From Geojedonia litorea (GTDB lineage Bacteria > Bacteroidota > Bacteroidia > Flavobacteriales > Flavobacteriaceae), in the NCBI RefSeq assembly GCF_042654525.1, contig NZ_JBHSGP010000005.1, positions 186,001-250,000 of the forward strand: 64,000 bases of DNA, in the 5' to 3' direction. Below are positions 52,303-62,341 of the stretch, one piece after another; within the stretch, counting starts at the first letter, position 1; each line of letters starts with the position of its first letter. The notes under the pieces are model-generated. The model saw only the letters and a list, made by a program, of their open reading frames with translations. It was not told the DNA's origin and did no database searches. The translations under genes were made by a program, and so were the position numbers.

Positions 52303-55155
52303 ATGCCAAAAAACAAAAATTTAAAGTCCATACTTATTATTGGTTCAGGTCCTATCATTATTGGGCAAGCCTGTGAATTTGATTATTCAGGGAGTCAGGC
52401 CTTACGTTCTCTACGGGAAGACGGGATTGAAACCATACTCATTAATTCCAATCCAGCAACTATCATGACTGACCCTACAATGGCAGATCATGTTTATCTT
52501 TTGCCGTTAACCACAAAATCTATAATTAAGATTTTAAAGGAACACCCTCAAATCGACGCCGTATTGCCAACAATGGGAGGTCAAACTGCACTTAATTTGT
52601 GTATTGAAGCGGATGAGAAAGGAATTTGGAACGACTTTAATGTAAAACTTATTGGTGTTGATATTAATGCAATCAATATCACAGAAGATAGAGAAGAGTT
52701 TAGAGAGCTAATGCTAAAAATAGGAATCCCAATGGCTCCTCAAGCTACAGCAAATTCTTATTTAAAAGGAAAAGAAATTGCCCAAGAATTTGGTTTTCCA
52801 CTAGTAATTAGGGCATCTTACACTTTAGGAGGTGAGGGCGCTTCGTTTGTCCATACTGAAGACCAGTTTGATGAGTTGTTGACACGTGGTCTGGAAGTTT
52901 CTCCAATCCATGAAGTAATGATAGACAAAGCATTGATTGGATGGAAGGAGTATGAGTTAGAGTTATTACGTGATAAAAATGATAACGTCGTAATCATATG
53001 TACTATAGAGAATATGGATCCAATGGGTATCCATACAGGCGATTCTATCACAATTGCACCTGCGATGACCTTAAGTGATAAAACATACCAGAAAATGCGT
53101 GATATGGCTATCCATATGATGCGAAGTATTGGCGATTTTGCAGGTGGTTGTAATGTTCAGTTTGCGGTCAGTCCTGATGATAAGGAAGATATTATAGCGA
53201 TTGAGATTAACCCTCGTGTTTCACGTTCATCAGCATTAGCTAGTAAGGCTACAGGGTACCCAATTGCAAAAATTGCAGCCAAGCTTGCTATAGGCTATAA
53301 TTTAGATGAATTAAGTAATCAGATTACAAAATCGACTTCAGCATTATTTGAGCCAACTTTAGATTACGTTGTGGTTAAAATACCACGTTGGAATTTCGAT
53401 AAATTTGAAGGTTCAGACCGAACTCTAGGACTGCAAATGAAGGCTGTTGGCGAGGTAATGGCTATAGGACGCTCATTTCAAGAAGCACTGCATAAAGCCA
53501 CTCAATCATTAGAAATTAAGCGTAATGGATTAGGCGCCGATGGTAAAGGGTATAAAAACTATGATCAGATTATTGACAAACTAACTCATGCGAGTTGGGA
53601 CCGTGTATTTGTGATATATGATGCCATTCAAATGGGTATTCCGTTAAGCAGGATTCATGAAATCACTAAAATTGATATGTGGTTTTTGAAACAATATGAA
53701 GAATTATATCACCTTGAAAAAGAGATTTCCGGATATACCATAGATACTATTGAACGTGACCTATTGCTTGAAGCCAAACAAAAAGGCTATGGTGACCGTC
53801 AAATAGCACATATGTTAAAGTGCTTAGAAAGCCAAGTTTATAAAAAGCGCGACGAGCTTAACATTAAACGTGTTTATAAACTGGTTGATACCTGTGCAGC
53901 CGAATTCAAGGCGCAAACGCCATATTATTACTCAACCTTTGAAAATGATATTGAAACAGCAAACGGAGATCGTTATGTTGATAATGAAAGTGAAGTTAGC
54001 GATAAAAAGAAAATTATTGTTTTAGGTTCGGGACCAAATAGAATCGGACAAGGAATTGAGTTTGATTATTGCTGTGTTCATGGTGTTTTAGCGGCTTCAG
54101 AATGTGGTTACGAAACCATCATGATCAATTGTAACCCTGAAACAGTTTCAACCGATTTTGATATATCAGACAAGCTTTATTTCGAACCGGTATTCTGGGA
54201 ACATATATATGATATTATTCAACACGAAAAACCAGAAGGTGTCATTGTTCAGTTGGGCGGTCAAACCGCTTTAAAACTGGCCGAAAAGTTGGATAGATAT
54301 GGTGTCAAGATTATTGGAACCACGTTCAAATCATTGGATTTAGCTGAAGATCGAGGAAGTTTTTCAAAATTATTGAAGGATAATGATATTCCTTATCCCG
54401 AATTCGACGTTGCAACCAACGCCGAGGAGGCTTTAGCAATTGCAGATCGACTAGACTTTCCAATTTTGGTTAGACCATCGTACGTACTTGGCGGACAAGG
54501 GATGAAAATTGTCATTAATAGAAAGGAACTTGAAGAGCACGTAGTTGGGTTACTTCGTAAAATGCCTGATAACAAGTTACTTCTTGACCACTATCTAGAT
54601 GGTGCCATAGAAGCAGAAGCAGATGCTATATGTGATGGAGAAAATGTTTATATCATCGGTATTATGGAGCATATTGAGCCTTGTGGTATCCACTCAGGGG
54701 ATAGTAATGCGACATTACCACCATTCAATTTGGGTGAGTTTGTAATGCAACAAATAAAAGATCATACGAAGAAAATAGCATTGGCTTTAAATACGGTAGG
54801 ACTTATAAATATTCAGTTCGCTATTAAAGATGATATGGTATACATTATTGAAGCCAACCCAAGAGCTTCTCGTACGGTACCATTTATTGCTAAAGCTTAT
54901 AAAGAGCCTTATGTGAACTATGCAACGAAAGTGATGTTAGGCGTGAATAAAGTAACCGATTTTAACTTCAACCCTCAACTCGAAGGCTTTGCTATTAAGC
55001 AGCCAGTATTTTCGTTTAATAAGTTTCCTAATGTGAATAAAAAATTGGGTCCTGAAATGAAAAGTACTGGTGAAAGTATCTTATTTATTGATAGTTTAAA
55101 GGATGATGAGTTTTATAATTTGTATTCAAGACGAAAAATGTATTTGAGTAAATAG
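52303..55155 (+). CDS. carB: Carbamoyl-phosphate synthase large subunit
   Basis: The 950-residue protein makes carbamoyl phosphate from bicarbonate, ammonia and ATP for arginine and pyrimidine synthesis. Both homologous ATP-grasp halves are present (first: SGSQALRSLREDGIETILIN, SYTLGGEGASFVHT, EINPRVSRSSALASKATGYP; second: GSGPNRIGQGIEFDYCC, SYVLGGQGMKIVI, EANPRASRTVPFIAKAYK). It lacks about 120 residues of C-terminal MGS-type allosteric domain found in E. coli CarB, as I recall for flavobacterial CarB. It ends 3 bases from the convergent methyltransferase gene. Confidence 0.96.
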   Translation: MPKNKNLKSILIIGSGPIIIGQACEFDYSGSQALRSLREDGIETILINSNPATIMTDPTMADHVYLLPLTTKSIIKILKEHPQIDAVLPTMGGQTALNLCIEADEKGIWNDFNVKLIGVDINAINITEDREEFRELMLKIGIPMAPQATANSYLKGKEIAQEFGFPLVIRASYTLGGEGASFVHTEDQFDELLTRGLEVSPIHEVMIDKALIGWKEYELELLRDKNDNVVIICTIENMDPMGIHTGDSITIAPAMTLSDKTYQKMRDMAIHMMRSIGDFAGGCNVQFAVSPDDKEDIIAIEINPRVSRSSALASKATGYPIAKIAAKLAIGYNLDELSNQITKSTSALFEPTLDYVVVKIPRWNFDKFEGSDRTLGLQMKAVGEVMAIGRSFQEALHKATQSLEIKRNGLGADGKGYKNYDQIIDKLTHASWDRVFVIYDAIQMGIPLSRIHEITKIDMWFLKQYEELYHLEKEISGYTIDTIERDLLLEAKQKGYGDRQIAHMLKCLESQVYKKRDELNIKRVYKLVDTCAAEFKAQTPYYYSTFENDIETANGDRYVDNESEVSDKKKIIVLGSGPNRIGQGIEFDYCCVHGVLAASECGYETIMINCNPETVSTDFDISDKLYFEPVFWEHIYDIIQHEKPEGVIVQLGGQTALKLAEKLDRYGVKIIGTTFKSLDLAEDRGSFSKLLKDNDIPYPEFDVATNAEEALAIADRLDFPILVRPSYVLGGQGMKIVINRKELEEHVVGLLRKMPDNKLLLDHYLDGAIEAEADAICDGENVYIIGIMEHIEPCGIHSGDSNATLPPFNLGEFVMQQIKDHTKKIALALNTVGLINIQFAIKDDMVYIIEANPRASRTVPFIAKAYKEPYVNYATKVMLGVNKVTDFNFNPQLEGFAIKQPVFSFNKFPNVNKKLGPEMKSTGESILFIDSLKDDEFYNLYSRRKMYLSK

Positions 55156-55158
55156 AAA

Positions 55159-55821
55159 TCACTTTTCGATGATCTCAAAAAGATAGTTGGTTTCCCAAAA
55201 ATTTGTATTCATTTTAATGATTTTAAGATCTAGATTATTGCTGTGGGCAATAGTCTGTATTTTTTCAATATCACAATTTTCGGAAAGAATCATCAATACG
55301 TAACTTTTTGATTTCACATAACAAGGCAGTTGTTGAAAGAGGTTCACGAAATACTCATAATTTTCACCACAGTACCAAGCACTTTCATCTATTGATTTGG
55401 GTTTTTTTGGATAATACGGTGGGTTGATGATGATATAGTCAAAATGGATCTTAGTTATTTTATTGAAAAGATCTGATTTTAAGATATGAAGCTTCAGGCT
55501 ATTTTTATTCGCTGATTTTTCCAATTGGTTTAGGGCATTGCCATTAATATCTGAAGATGTCACTATAGCACCTTTCTTGTTGGCAATCAATGAAATAATT
55601 CCACTACCGCAACCCAACTCCAATAATGTTTTGGACTTTAAGTCTAAAGTTTCAAGGTGCTTCAACAGAATTTTTGTGCTAAAGGTATATTTTGGTGGAA
55701 AAACACCAGGATGAATGGTAAGGTTTATGTTGTTATAGCTATAAGATCGGGGTTTGGAATAATAGGTCTTAAACCACCACTGCATAAAAGGCGTTGATAT
55801 TTTTTTTAGAAATGTTTTCAT
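55159..55821 (-). CDS. Class I SAM-dependent methyltransferase with NPPY motif
   Basis: The 220-residue protein has motif I LLELGCGSGIISLIA and motif IV INPPYYPK. The NPPY motif is found in methyltransferases acting on an amino or amide nitrogen (HemK, RsmC and relatives), so the substrate is likely a nitrogen-containing base or amide. The N-terminal 45 residues (MKTFLKKISTPFMQWWFKT) are basic and aromatic. It is the last gene of the radical SAM/methyltransferase cluster and overlaps the upstream radical SAM gene by 4 bases (ATGA). Its substrate is not known. Confidence 0.85.
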   Translation of the reverse strand: MKTFLKKISTPFMQWWFKTYYSKPRSYSYNNINLTIHPGVFPPKYTFSTKILLKHLETLDLKSKTLLELGCGSGIISLIANKKGAIVTSSDINGNALNQLEKSANKNSLKLHILKSDLFNKITKIHFDYIIINPPYYPKKPKSIDESAWYCGENYEYFVNLFQQLPCYVKSKSYVLMILSENCDIEKIQTIAHSNNLDLKIIKMNTNFWETNYLFEIIEK

Positions 55822-57335
55822 TCCCCTATATAAAACCCCTCAATTTCAGGCTGACGGTACTTCCAGAGTTTCTGTAATATTTTTATCTCATATGGAAAAG
55901 CATAGATACCCATCTTATATCGAAAGGAGGAGATAGTTTTAATGATATTTTTCTTTATACCACGTATTTTGTAGTCGGATACGGTAGGATAGTAACCATT
56001 TAAGACTGTTTCAAAGTTTTTGATTTTATCAACCATTGGAGGTGTCAACCAAGGGGTTAGTGGATTCTTGCGCAAATCAAAATTTTCCCAACTTGGAGAG
56101 ATCCAATCTTCAAGCCGGTTAGGAAATGAAAAACCAGCATCAGTGATTTGTTGGTAAAGTTCTGATCCTTCTGTTGGTACAGGACTATAGAGATAAATGA
56201 TGATTTCGGTATCTGGATTTAAGGTCTTTATTTCCTTGATAAAATTAATATCCCAATCAATTTGTTGCATCACCTTTTCCTTGGATTCAGCTGGCAAACC
56301 TAGTACAAATGACATTTCTGGAATGATTCCTATGGATTTCATTCTTACCGCAAAGTCTTTGATCATTTGGCCAGATTGTGTACCGCCTTTATCCATTTGC
56401 TTTAGAATATCGTCGTTACCTGTTTCTGCACCTAGAAAAATCATTTTGCAGCCTGCATTGCGCATCAAATTCAATTCCTCATCTGAATACTGATTTATAG
56501 TGTCAATTCGCCCTTCTCCCCACCAGGAAATGCCATCATTTAATATCAATTTTGAGAATTCAATTACTCGTTTTCTTGAGGTAAAAAAATTATTATCATG
56601 AAATTCTATGGCATCAATACCATAGTTTTGCTTAAAATAAGAGACATCTTCATAAACTTTATATGCCGATTTACCTTTCCAACGGGCATTATAAATGGGA
56701 ACCACGGCACAGAATGAACAAGTGAAAGGGCAACCAAAGCTCGAATGGTAGGAGAATGTTTTTTGACCTAAAAAAGTTTTGCCTAAATAGTTTGTTAAAG
56801 GGTAGAAGGCATTCAAATTATCATAAGGTAGCTTGGGCAAGATATCTTGATCGCCAAGTGGTTCCTTGGAAGTTTTAACAACATTGCCATTCACATCTTT
56901 AAACACAAGATTCTTTATATCATTTAATTTTGAAGATTGCCCTGATTCCAATAGGTCCAATAAATCTGGAAATGCCGTATCTCCTGGACCATAAATAATA
57001 TAATCAACGTAACTGGAGCGAATTGAAACATTGTACTGATTTGATGCAAAGTATCCACCCCATATTACAATTGTGTCAGGGAATTGGACTTTAATTTTTT
57101 TTGAAAATGGTATGGCCTGTTTAAGTTGAGGTCCAGGCATCACCGTAGAACAGAAATACTTGAATTCCACAGAATTAAAGTATGATTTTATCTTTTGCCA
57201 AGGATCTTTTTCCAAATTCCCATCAACAAAAACATAATCATATTTTCCATCTATTGAAGCACCAACTTGCAGGATAGAGTTCGGAATTCGGTGCTTTGAA
57301 TTGGCACTTCGTGGATTGAAAATTAGGACTTTCAT
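55818..57335 (-). CDS. B12-binding-fold radical SAM protein
   Basis: The roughly 505-residue protein has an N-terminal cobalamin-binding-like Rossmann fold (MKVLIFNPRSA, VIWGGYFAS, YVDYIIYGPGD) and a radical SAM core with cluster motif GCPFTCSFC (CxxxCxxC) and GAETGNDDILKQMDKG. The C-terminal 160 residues form an extra helical domain. This is the class B-like (BchE/HpnP-type) architecture used for radical methylation and other carbon-centred changes. The start is the ATG giving MKVLIF; an ATG three codons earlier is possible. It follows the sulfotransferase gene directly. Confidence 0.88.
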   Translation of the reverse strand: MKVLIFNPRSANSKHRIPNSILQVGASIDGKYDYVFVDGNLEKDPWQKIKSYFNSVEFKYFCSTVMPGPQLKQAIPFSKKIKVQFPDTIVIWGGYFASNQYNVSIRSSYVDYIIYGPGDTAFPDLLDLLESGQSSKLNDIKNLVFKDVNGNVVKTSKEPLGDQDILPKLPYDNLNAFYPLTNYLGKTFLGQKTFSYHSSFGCPFTCSFCAVVPIYNARWKGKSAYKVYEDVSYFKQNYGIDAIEFHDNNFFTSRKRVIEFSKLILNDGISWWGEGRIDTINQYSDEELNLMRNAGCKMIFLGAETGNDDILKQMDKGGTQSGQMIKDFAVRMKSIGIIPEMSFVLGLPAESKEKVMQQIDWDINFIKEIKTLNPDTEIIIYLYSPVPTEGSELYQQITDAGFSFPNRLEDWISPSWENFDLRKNPLTPWLTPPMVDKIKNFETVLNGYYPTVSDYKIRGIKKNIIKTISSFRYKMGIYAFPYEIKILQKLWKYRQPEIEGFYIGE

Positions 57336-57349
57336 TGCTTGCATTGGCT

Positions 57350-58108
57350 TCAAATTAACAATTGTTTAAAATTAAAATAGTTATAGGCCTTTTTATAATT
57401 GGCTACAAGTTTGCTGCAAATTTCTTTGCCTAGTTTTATGGTTTTACTTTTGGTTAAAATAATTGTTCCAGCTTTAATGTTTTCTGATCGATCCCCCATT
57501 TTTCCTGTTGTTGGTTTTAATTTGTATTCTTTTGTAAGCGGTGTTTTCAACTCCAAGAAATCCCTAAGTGATTGCAATGTTTCATCTGGTTTTGATATCA
57601 ATTCGTTATAAGTTAAGAAAAATTGTGAGTTTGCTGGTATTAGTCGGCTTATTTGGATCAGTTCACTGACTCTTTTGTTATAATAGTTAATGGAATTAAA
57701 TTTTCCTCGATTATTAATATTATAAGGATATCCTCCAAGATTTTCGATACTTGAAATAGTTTCCATTGGTTTACGAATTAGAAATATACACTTGATGGAA
57801 TTATCCTTTAAGATGCTCCTATCAGAAATATATTCACTATGTAAAATTTGATCAACACTATATTTATACCGCTTAAGGAATTTTTTTAAGACCCATCTAG
57901 CGCGATATTCTATAAGTTCCAAATCAGTTTTATTGCGATATATTCTATTTTGTTCACCAATTCCCAAAATTTGATCGTTTGTTGATAAAATATGCTCGAG
58001 TAACGAACTTCCCGACCGCATATGGGACATTATCAAAATTAAATCAGTCTTTTTTTGAGGATATACCCTATGACAGATTTTAATTAGTATTTGTTTTAAA
58101 GATTTCAT
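57350..58108 (-). CDS. Sulfotransferase family protein
   Basis: The 252-residue protein has the sulfotransferase 5' phosphosulfate-binding loop HMRSGSSLLEHIL near residue 30 and the 3' phosphate-binding segment IFLIRKPMETISS near 110, with the helix FFLTYNELISKPDETLQSL downstream. It would transfer sulfate from PAPS to a hydroxyl or amine, commonly on a carbohydrate or lipid. It lies in the cluster between a methyltransferase and a radical SAM gene (7-base and 14-base gaps), so a sulfated product is likely. No PAPS synthesis genes are in the window. Confidence 0.88.
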   Translation of the reverse strand: MKSLKQILIKICHRVYPQKKTDLILIMSHMRSGSSLLEHILSTNDQILGIGEQNRIYRNKTDLELIEYRARWVLKKFLKRYKYSVDQILHSEYISDRSILKDNSIKCIFLIRKPMETISSIENLGGYPYNINNRGKFNSINYYNKRVSELIQISRLIPANSQFFLTYNELISKPDETLQSLRDFLELKTPLTKEYKLKPTTGKMGDRSENIKAGTIILTKSKTIKLGKEICSKLVANYKKAYNYFNFKQLLI

Positions 58109-58115
58109 CCCGTTA

Positions 58116-58934
58116 TTATTTTTGATAAATACCGTAGTATAATTTCGCTTTTTTAGAAAAAAAGGTCTTGATAAGACTCCTTAAAGGATGATATTCAAAT
58201 AATTTGATTTTACGTGACCTAAAAAACGGTAAATCAGAATAATCGAGATAGCCTTTGGAATTGAAAAAATATAAAGGAATACCATATTTATTTCTAAATT
58301 CTTCATCTGCTATTTTTAATGTTTTGCGAATAGATGTACTATTTTTATAAATAGCTAAGCCCGTAAAAACAATTATCCCATTTTTAGTCAATCTATTTTT
58401 GGCATCATTGAATATTTTGCCGCGGTTTTGAAGATGGGCCCAATTCCGATTAAATATGATTACATCAAAAGAATGTTTTATTCTATAAATTTCATGTGGT
58501 AATAAGTGAAGTGAGATAAATTTCGTGTCATAATTTTTTTGTGATTTTAACCCGTTGATTTCATCGGTAAATATATTCACTGCCACAACGTTATGCCCAT
58601 TTATAGAAAGGCGATTGGAAAGCCATCCATTCCACGATCCCACATCCAAAATATTTGAGTTTGGTTTATTTTGTAATAGTTCATCTATTATTTTGAGGTC
58701 TTTCTGGCGCTCTTTCCATACTTTGGTGTGTATTGAATACGGAAGGTCTTGGTACAATGTGTGATTGAAAGGCTCTAAATTTTGCGACCTTGAATGGTCT
58801 TCATAACTTTTTAAAAACACTTGCAATTTTATTGATTCATTGGCATCAATAATATCGTAATAACCATCATTACAGTATTTAGACAAAGCACTTAATGGGA
58901 CGTAGTCTACATTATTTGGATGCCATATTTTCAT
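58116..58934 (-). CDS. Class I SAM-dependent methyltransferase
   Basis: The 272-residue protein has motif I SNILDVGSWNGWLSNRLS, acidic end of strand two (VVAVNIFTDEI) and motif IV FDVIIFNRNWAHLQNRG. The fold is a Rossmann-type SAM methyltransferase; the first 95 residues form a leading domain that may bind the acceptor. Its start overlaps the flippase stop by 4 bases (ATGA). The acceptor is unknown; a sugar or lipid is a reasonable guess from context. Confidence 0.85.
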   Translation of the reverse strand: MKIWHPNNVDYVPLSALSKYCNDGYYDIIDANESIKLQVFLKSYEDHSRSQNLEPFNHTLYQDLPYSIHTKVWKERQKDLKIIDELLQNKPNSNILDVGSWNGWLSNRLSINGHNVVAVNIFTDEINGLKSQKNYDTKFISLHLLPHEIYRIKHSFDVIIFNRNWAHLQNRGKIFNDAKNRLTKNGIIVFTGLAIYKNSTSIRKTLKIADEEFRNKYGIPLYFFNSKGYLDYSDLPFFRSRKIKLFEYHPLRSLIKTFFSKKAKLYYGIYQK

Positions 58935-60067
58935 CGAATCAATTTTGATTTATATAAAAACAATTTCGAATATTGAATCACCAATACACTTACCAAGGCT
59001 CCCATAACCTCAAAAATAGGAATCAATAGGAGTGTTAGAACTATATTGACAATAGCTGATCCAAAATTAACATACATCACACTAATCTCTTTATTAATTT
59101 TATATAATGCAATAATATCGATTAAAAAAAAGTAATAAGGTAAGGATAATAATGCCCCTAAAATATAGTGACTTTGAGGTATGTTTAACTCAATAATTTC
59201 TTCATAAACAAACCAAGTAATAACCGTAAATAAAACAATTATAGGCACACTAACCAAACCTAATATTCGCTTTGCCCTGTTAAAAAATTTAAGTGGCAAC
59301 CTATACATATGTTTTGTAAAAGGATAGATTATATATGCCGCAATTCCTTGTAAAAACAAAATAGCAGTCATTAGTAGTTGATACTCGGTCAATTGTTCTT
59401 TGGTTAGCATGATGTTTACCATATAAATATCTGCCTTTGATGCCAACCAACCACTAAACCCAATTAGAAAAAAGGGTAAACTCTCTTTAATCTGTGCGTA
59501 TGAAAAATGAAATTTAAAAGCTTTATAATTAAGGTTTAGGTCATACAAAATGAGAAATGTTTTTATCCAAAACGATATGCAGTAAATTAACAGAAGCAAA
59601 TTGGTGTCTAAATTGTTGTAAAATAAGATGCTTCCAACAATGATGAGAAGTCCAACAGATTCAGCAACAATTTGAACAATGAATTTTTGAAAGTAAATAA
59701 CAAGACTTTCAAGGCTTTGGTAGAGAAAAATCGAGAGGCCTAACAATACACTTAGTAGAGCGGTTTTTAACGGAAATATTATTAGAAAAACTAAACTTAA
59801 AACCAACAATATCGACCTCGAACTCAAATTGGTAAAAAATAAACTATCTATTTTAGAAGGGCTTTTGCTAAAGGATCTAATCAAAAAATCCCTATTTCCG
59901 AAATTGGATATAAACACAAATAAATAAATCCATAAAATAATTTGAACAAAGTCCCCCCATCGGTATTTGCCTAAAGCCATTACTCCAATTATGGTAATCA
60001 AAAAATTGAAGATAGGCGTTGCTAGACTTCTTATGATATTTAAGGCGATTATATTTAGCTTGTTCAT
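58931..60067 (-). CDS. Polysaccharide/oligosaccharide flippase-like membrane protein
   Basis: The 378-residue protein has about 10-12 transmembrane helices in pairs (FLITIIGVMALGKYRWGDFV, LLVLSLVFLIIFPLKTALLS, YFFLIDIIALYKINKEIS, IVNIVLTLLLIPIFEVMGAL) and the Wzx/MATE-like layout of polysaccharide biosynthesis proteins. It would move a lipid-linked intermediate across the inner membrane. I use the ATG giving MNKLNIIALNII because the longer upstream frame is not membrane-like. It follows the second methyltransferase gene after a 124-base gap, the only real gap in this cluster. Its presence points to an exported glycan. Confidence 0.85.
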   Translation of the reverse strand: MNKLNIIALNIIRSLATPIFNFLITIIGVMALGKYRWGDFVQIILWIYLFVFISNFGNRDFLIRSFSKSPSKIDSLFFTNLSSRSILLVLSLVFLIIFPLKTALLSVLLGLSIFLYQSLESLVIYFQKFIVQIVAESVGLLIIVGSILFYNNLDTNLLLLIYCISFWIKTFLILYDLNLNYKAFKFHFSYAQIKESLPFFLIGFSGWLASKADIYMVNIMLTKEQLTEYQLLMTAILFLQGIAAYIIYPFTKHMYRLPLKFFNRAKRILGLVSVPIIVLFTVITWFVYEEIIELNIPQSHYILGALLSLPYYFFLIDIIALYKINKEISVMYVNFGSAIVNIVLTLLLIPIFEVMGALVSVLVIQYSKLFLYKSKLIR

Positions 60068-60191
60068 TATGAATTTTATATTCAAGCAATTGAAAACTTC
60101 CAACTTTGCATTCTTAGCACAAAAAAGTAACAATATGGTCCAAGCTGGCGATAATATATATATGGTATCATAAACAGCTTATTTTTAATAT

Positions 60192-60956
60192 TTATGACCA
60201 TTTGGTCTTTTTTGCCCACAAAAAAGGGGATTTTCTTTTACCTATCAATCTTCTCCAAGTTACTCGTTTTGGTTCATATATGATTTCAAAATCTACCAAG
60301 TCATCAAAGCAATGATGATGGTAATAATTGGCCATTTCTGGATATCCTAAACGCGTATAATAGTTTAAAGTTCTGTGTTTAGCCGATTTCAATTTTGATT
60401 TTTTATAAAATGGACTGTCCAAAAGATGAAGTTCACCATGAATTTTTAAAAAGGAAATTAATAGTGATATGGTTTCATTAAAATCTTTAAAGTATTGAAT
60501 AGTTGCGTTTAAAGTAATGATATCAAATTTTGTGTTGAATTCTGATGGAACCTTAAAGATATCTGCATAAATAAACTTGAGATTGTGTTTTTTAAAGACC
60601 CTTGCTGCTTGTTCCAACTCAAAAGTGTTAATATCCAAACCTATAATGTTTTTACAGTTTGGCACTTCTGCCATTAAATGCGTAAACCAACCATTACCAC
60701 ATCCTATATCTAAAATGCTGATGTTTTGTGGCTTTGATTTTAAGTAATCAATAAAACGTATAGCTGTTATTTTTCGTAGTTTCCATTCTTCGGCATGTGG
60801 GTTTGATGGATTGATATTGGGAAGTTTGACCACAATACTATCTTCAAGAACCCTGTTTTCATTTTTACGTACTTCGATGTACAAATTATTGGCTTTCACT
60901 TTCTTTTCAGTTAAACAGACCACATCATTTAATTTGTACAAAGATTGAAAATTCAT
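60192..60956 (-). CDS. Class I SAM-dependent methyltransferase
   Basis: The 254-residue protein has motif I SILDIGCGNGWFTHLMAE, the second-strand acidic residue (NIIGLDINTFE) and motif IV FDIITLNATIQYFKDFNE. The leading 70 residues include the segment LYIEVRKNENRVLEDSI. It is paired with the radical SAM gene before it (one-base overlap, TAATG), so both probably act on one substrate. No specificity is visible. Confidence 0.88.
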   Translation of the reverse strand: MNFQSLYKLNDVVCLTEKKVKANNLYIEVRKNENRVLEDSIVVKLPNINPSNPHAEEWKLRKITAIRFIDYLKSKPQNISILDIGCGNGWFTHLMAEVPNCKNIIGLDINTFELEQAARVFKKHNLKFIYADIFKVPSEFNTKFDIITLNATIQYFKDFNETISLLISFLKIHGELHLLDSPFYKKSKLKSAKHRTLNYYTRLGYPEMANYYHHHCFDDLVDFEIIYEPKRVTWRRLIGKRKSPFLWAKKTKWS

Positions 60957-62341
60957 TATTTGTAAATTTGCATCATTTGATAAGCTATGGCTACTTTTGT
61001 TTTCAGTTTAAGTGATTGCACTAAATTGTTTTTTTTTGCATTTGAAGTCAACTTAAAAAGATTGACTTTGTTGACTACAAATTTTGTAGCATAATCGTAA
61101 AACTTTCTTGAATAAGCTCTTTTAAAATCGATATCCCTATCGGTTGAGGTTTCCCAATCAGGAAGGATGTCTATTTTATCTTGAACTTCATTAAACAAAG
61201 TGGTGCCATTAATGGGATATGCAATTGTTACAGTAAAATGTGTGGGATTGGCTTCCTTGAGATACTGAATGGTTTGATTAATATCTTTTTCGGTTTCTCC
61301 TGGATAGCCTAACATGATAAACGTACCTGTTTCAATACCGTAAGAATTGGTCAGTTGAATCATCTGCTTAACAGTCTCAATTTTTACCCGCCTGTCCATG
61401 GCATCAATGACCTTTTGAGATCCACTTTCTGCCCCGATCCAAATTCTAAAACAGCCGGTTTCTTTAAGCTTTTTAAGTATTTCGCTATTAAGGCGTTCGG
61501 CTCTAGTAATGATTTCAAAAGGAACTTTAACATTGTGCTTTTTCATTTCCTTATAAAACTCATCAATCCACTTGTGGCTAACTGTAAATACATCGTCCAC
61601 AAACCATATGGCGTCTGGATTGTAGGTTTTTTTAATTTGCCTTATTTCTTCAGCAACTTGTTTGGCTGGTCGCCGTCTATAACTGACCCCATATACGGCA
61701 GTGCTACACCATTTACAGGTATATGGGCACCCTCGTTGCGTACTAATCGTCATGGAACTTTTGCCGTGATGTACTTTCCATGTATTTAAATAGGGTTTAA
61801 AATCAATTGCCTCTCTATTTGGTATGGGCAAGTTTTTCAAATCCTTCATTTTTGAACGTTCGGGAGTTTTAATCAAGTTGCCATCCTTCATATAAGCAAT
61901 TCCATTAATCCTGCTAAAATCGCTTAATGACAATATTGCCTTGCACAGTTCATACATTGTTTCTTCCCCTTCTCCAATAACCAAAAAATCGGCCCCAGTA
62001 TTCAAATAATTCTCACAATTAAAGGTTACATCCGGTCCACCAAGAATAATGACTGGAGAGCCATAAATGGCTTCTTTTTTTAAGAGTTTTACAAGCCTAA
62101 TGACGTTGGTTTTTGTCATTAAATTTGTGTAGATTCCAATAATTTTCGGTTTGTGTTTTTCAATATGATCCAACTGAAATTTTAGCGAGCTAAATGTACT
62201 ATCAAACACTAGGTTTTTTAAATCATTATTTTCTAGGTATGAAGAAATGTATAGTAATCCCAAAGGCGGGTAGGGTTTCATGATTTTTCCTTCCTTTTTG
62301 TCTTCACTTAAGTAATACCCATGGGTTAATAGTATATTCAT
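60956..62341 (-). CDS. B12-binding-fold radical SAM protein
   Basis: The 461-residue protein has an N-terminal cobalamin-binding-like fold (KPYPPLGLLYISSYLENNDL, PVIILGGPDVTFNC, GADFLVIGEGEETMYELC), the radical SAM motif QRGCPYTCKWCSTAVYG, and GAESGSQKVIDAMDRRV with LGYPGETEKDINQTIQYL. A classical DxHxxG cobalamin ligand is not seen (the equivalent stretch reads VFDSTFSS), so B12 use is uncertain. It is paralogous to the protein at 63110-64000. It overlaps the methyltransferase genes on both sides (4 bases and 1 base). Confidence 0.9.
   Translation of the reverse strand: MNILLTHGYYLSEDKKEGKIMKPYPPLGLLYISSYLENNDLKNLVFDSTFSSLKFQLDHIEKHKPKIIGIYTNLMTKTNVIRLVKLLKKEAIYGSPVIILGGPDVTFNCENYLNTGADFLVIGEGEETMYELCKAILSLSDFSRINGIAYMKDGNLIKTPERSKMKDLKNLPIPNREAIDFKPYLNTWKVHHGKSSMTISTQRGCPYTCKWCSTAVYGVSYRRRPAKQVAEEIRQIKKTYNPDAIWFVDDVFTVSHKWIDEFYKEMKKHNVKVPFEIITRAERLNSEILKKLKETGCFRIWIGAESGSQKVIDAMDRRVKIETVKQMIQLTNSYGIETGTFIMLGYPGETEKDINQTIQYLKEANPTHFTVTIAYPINGTTLFNEVQDKIDILPDWETSTDRDIDFKRAYSRKFYDYATKFVVNKVNLFKLTSNAKKNNLVQSLKLKTKVAIAYQMMQIYK

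Noticed and set aside
52818..53051. Minus-strand frame inside carB.
   Set aside because: Shadow of the real coding strand, with no matching domain.
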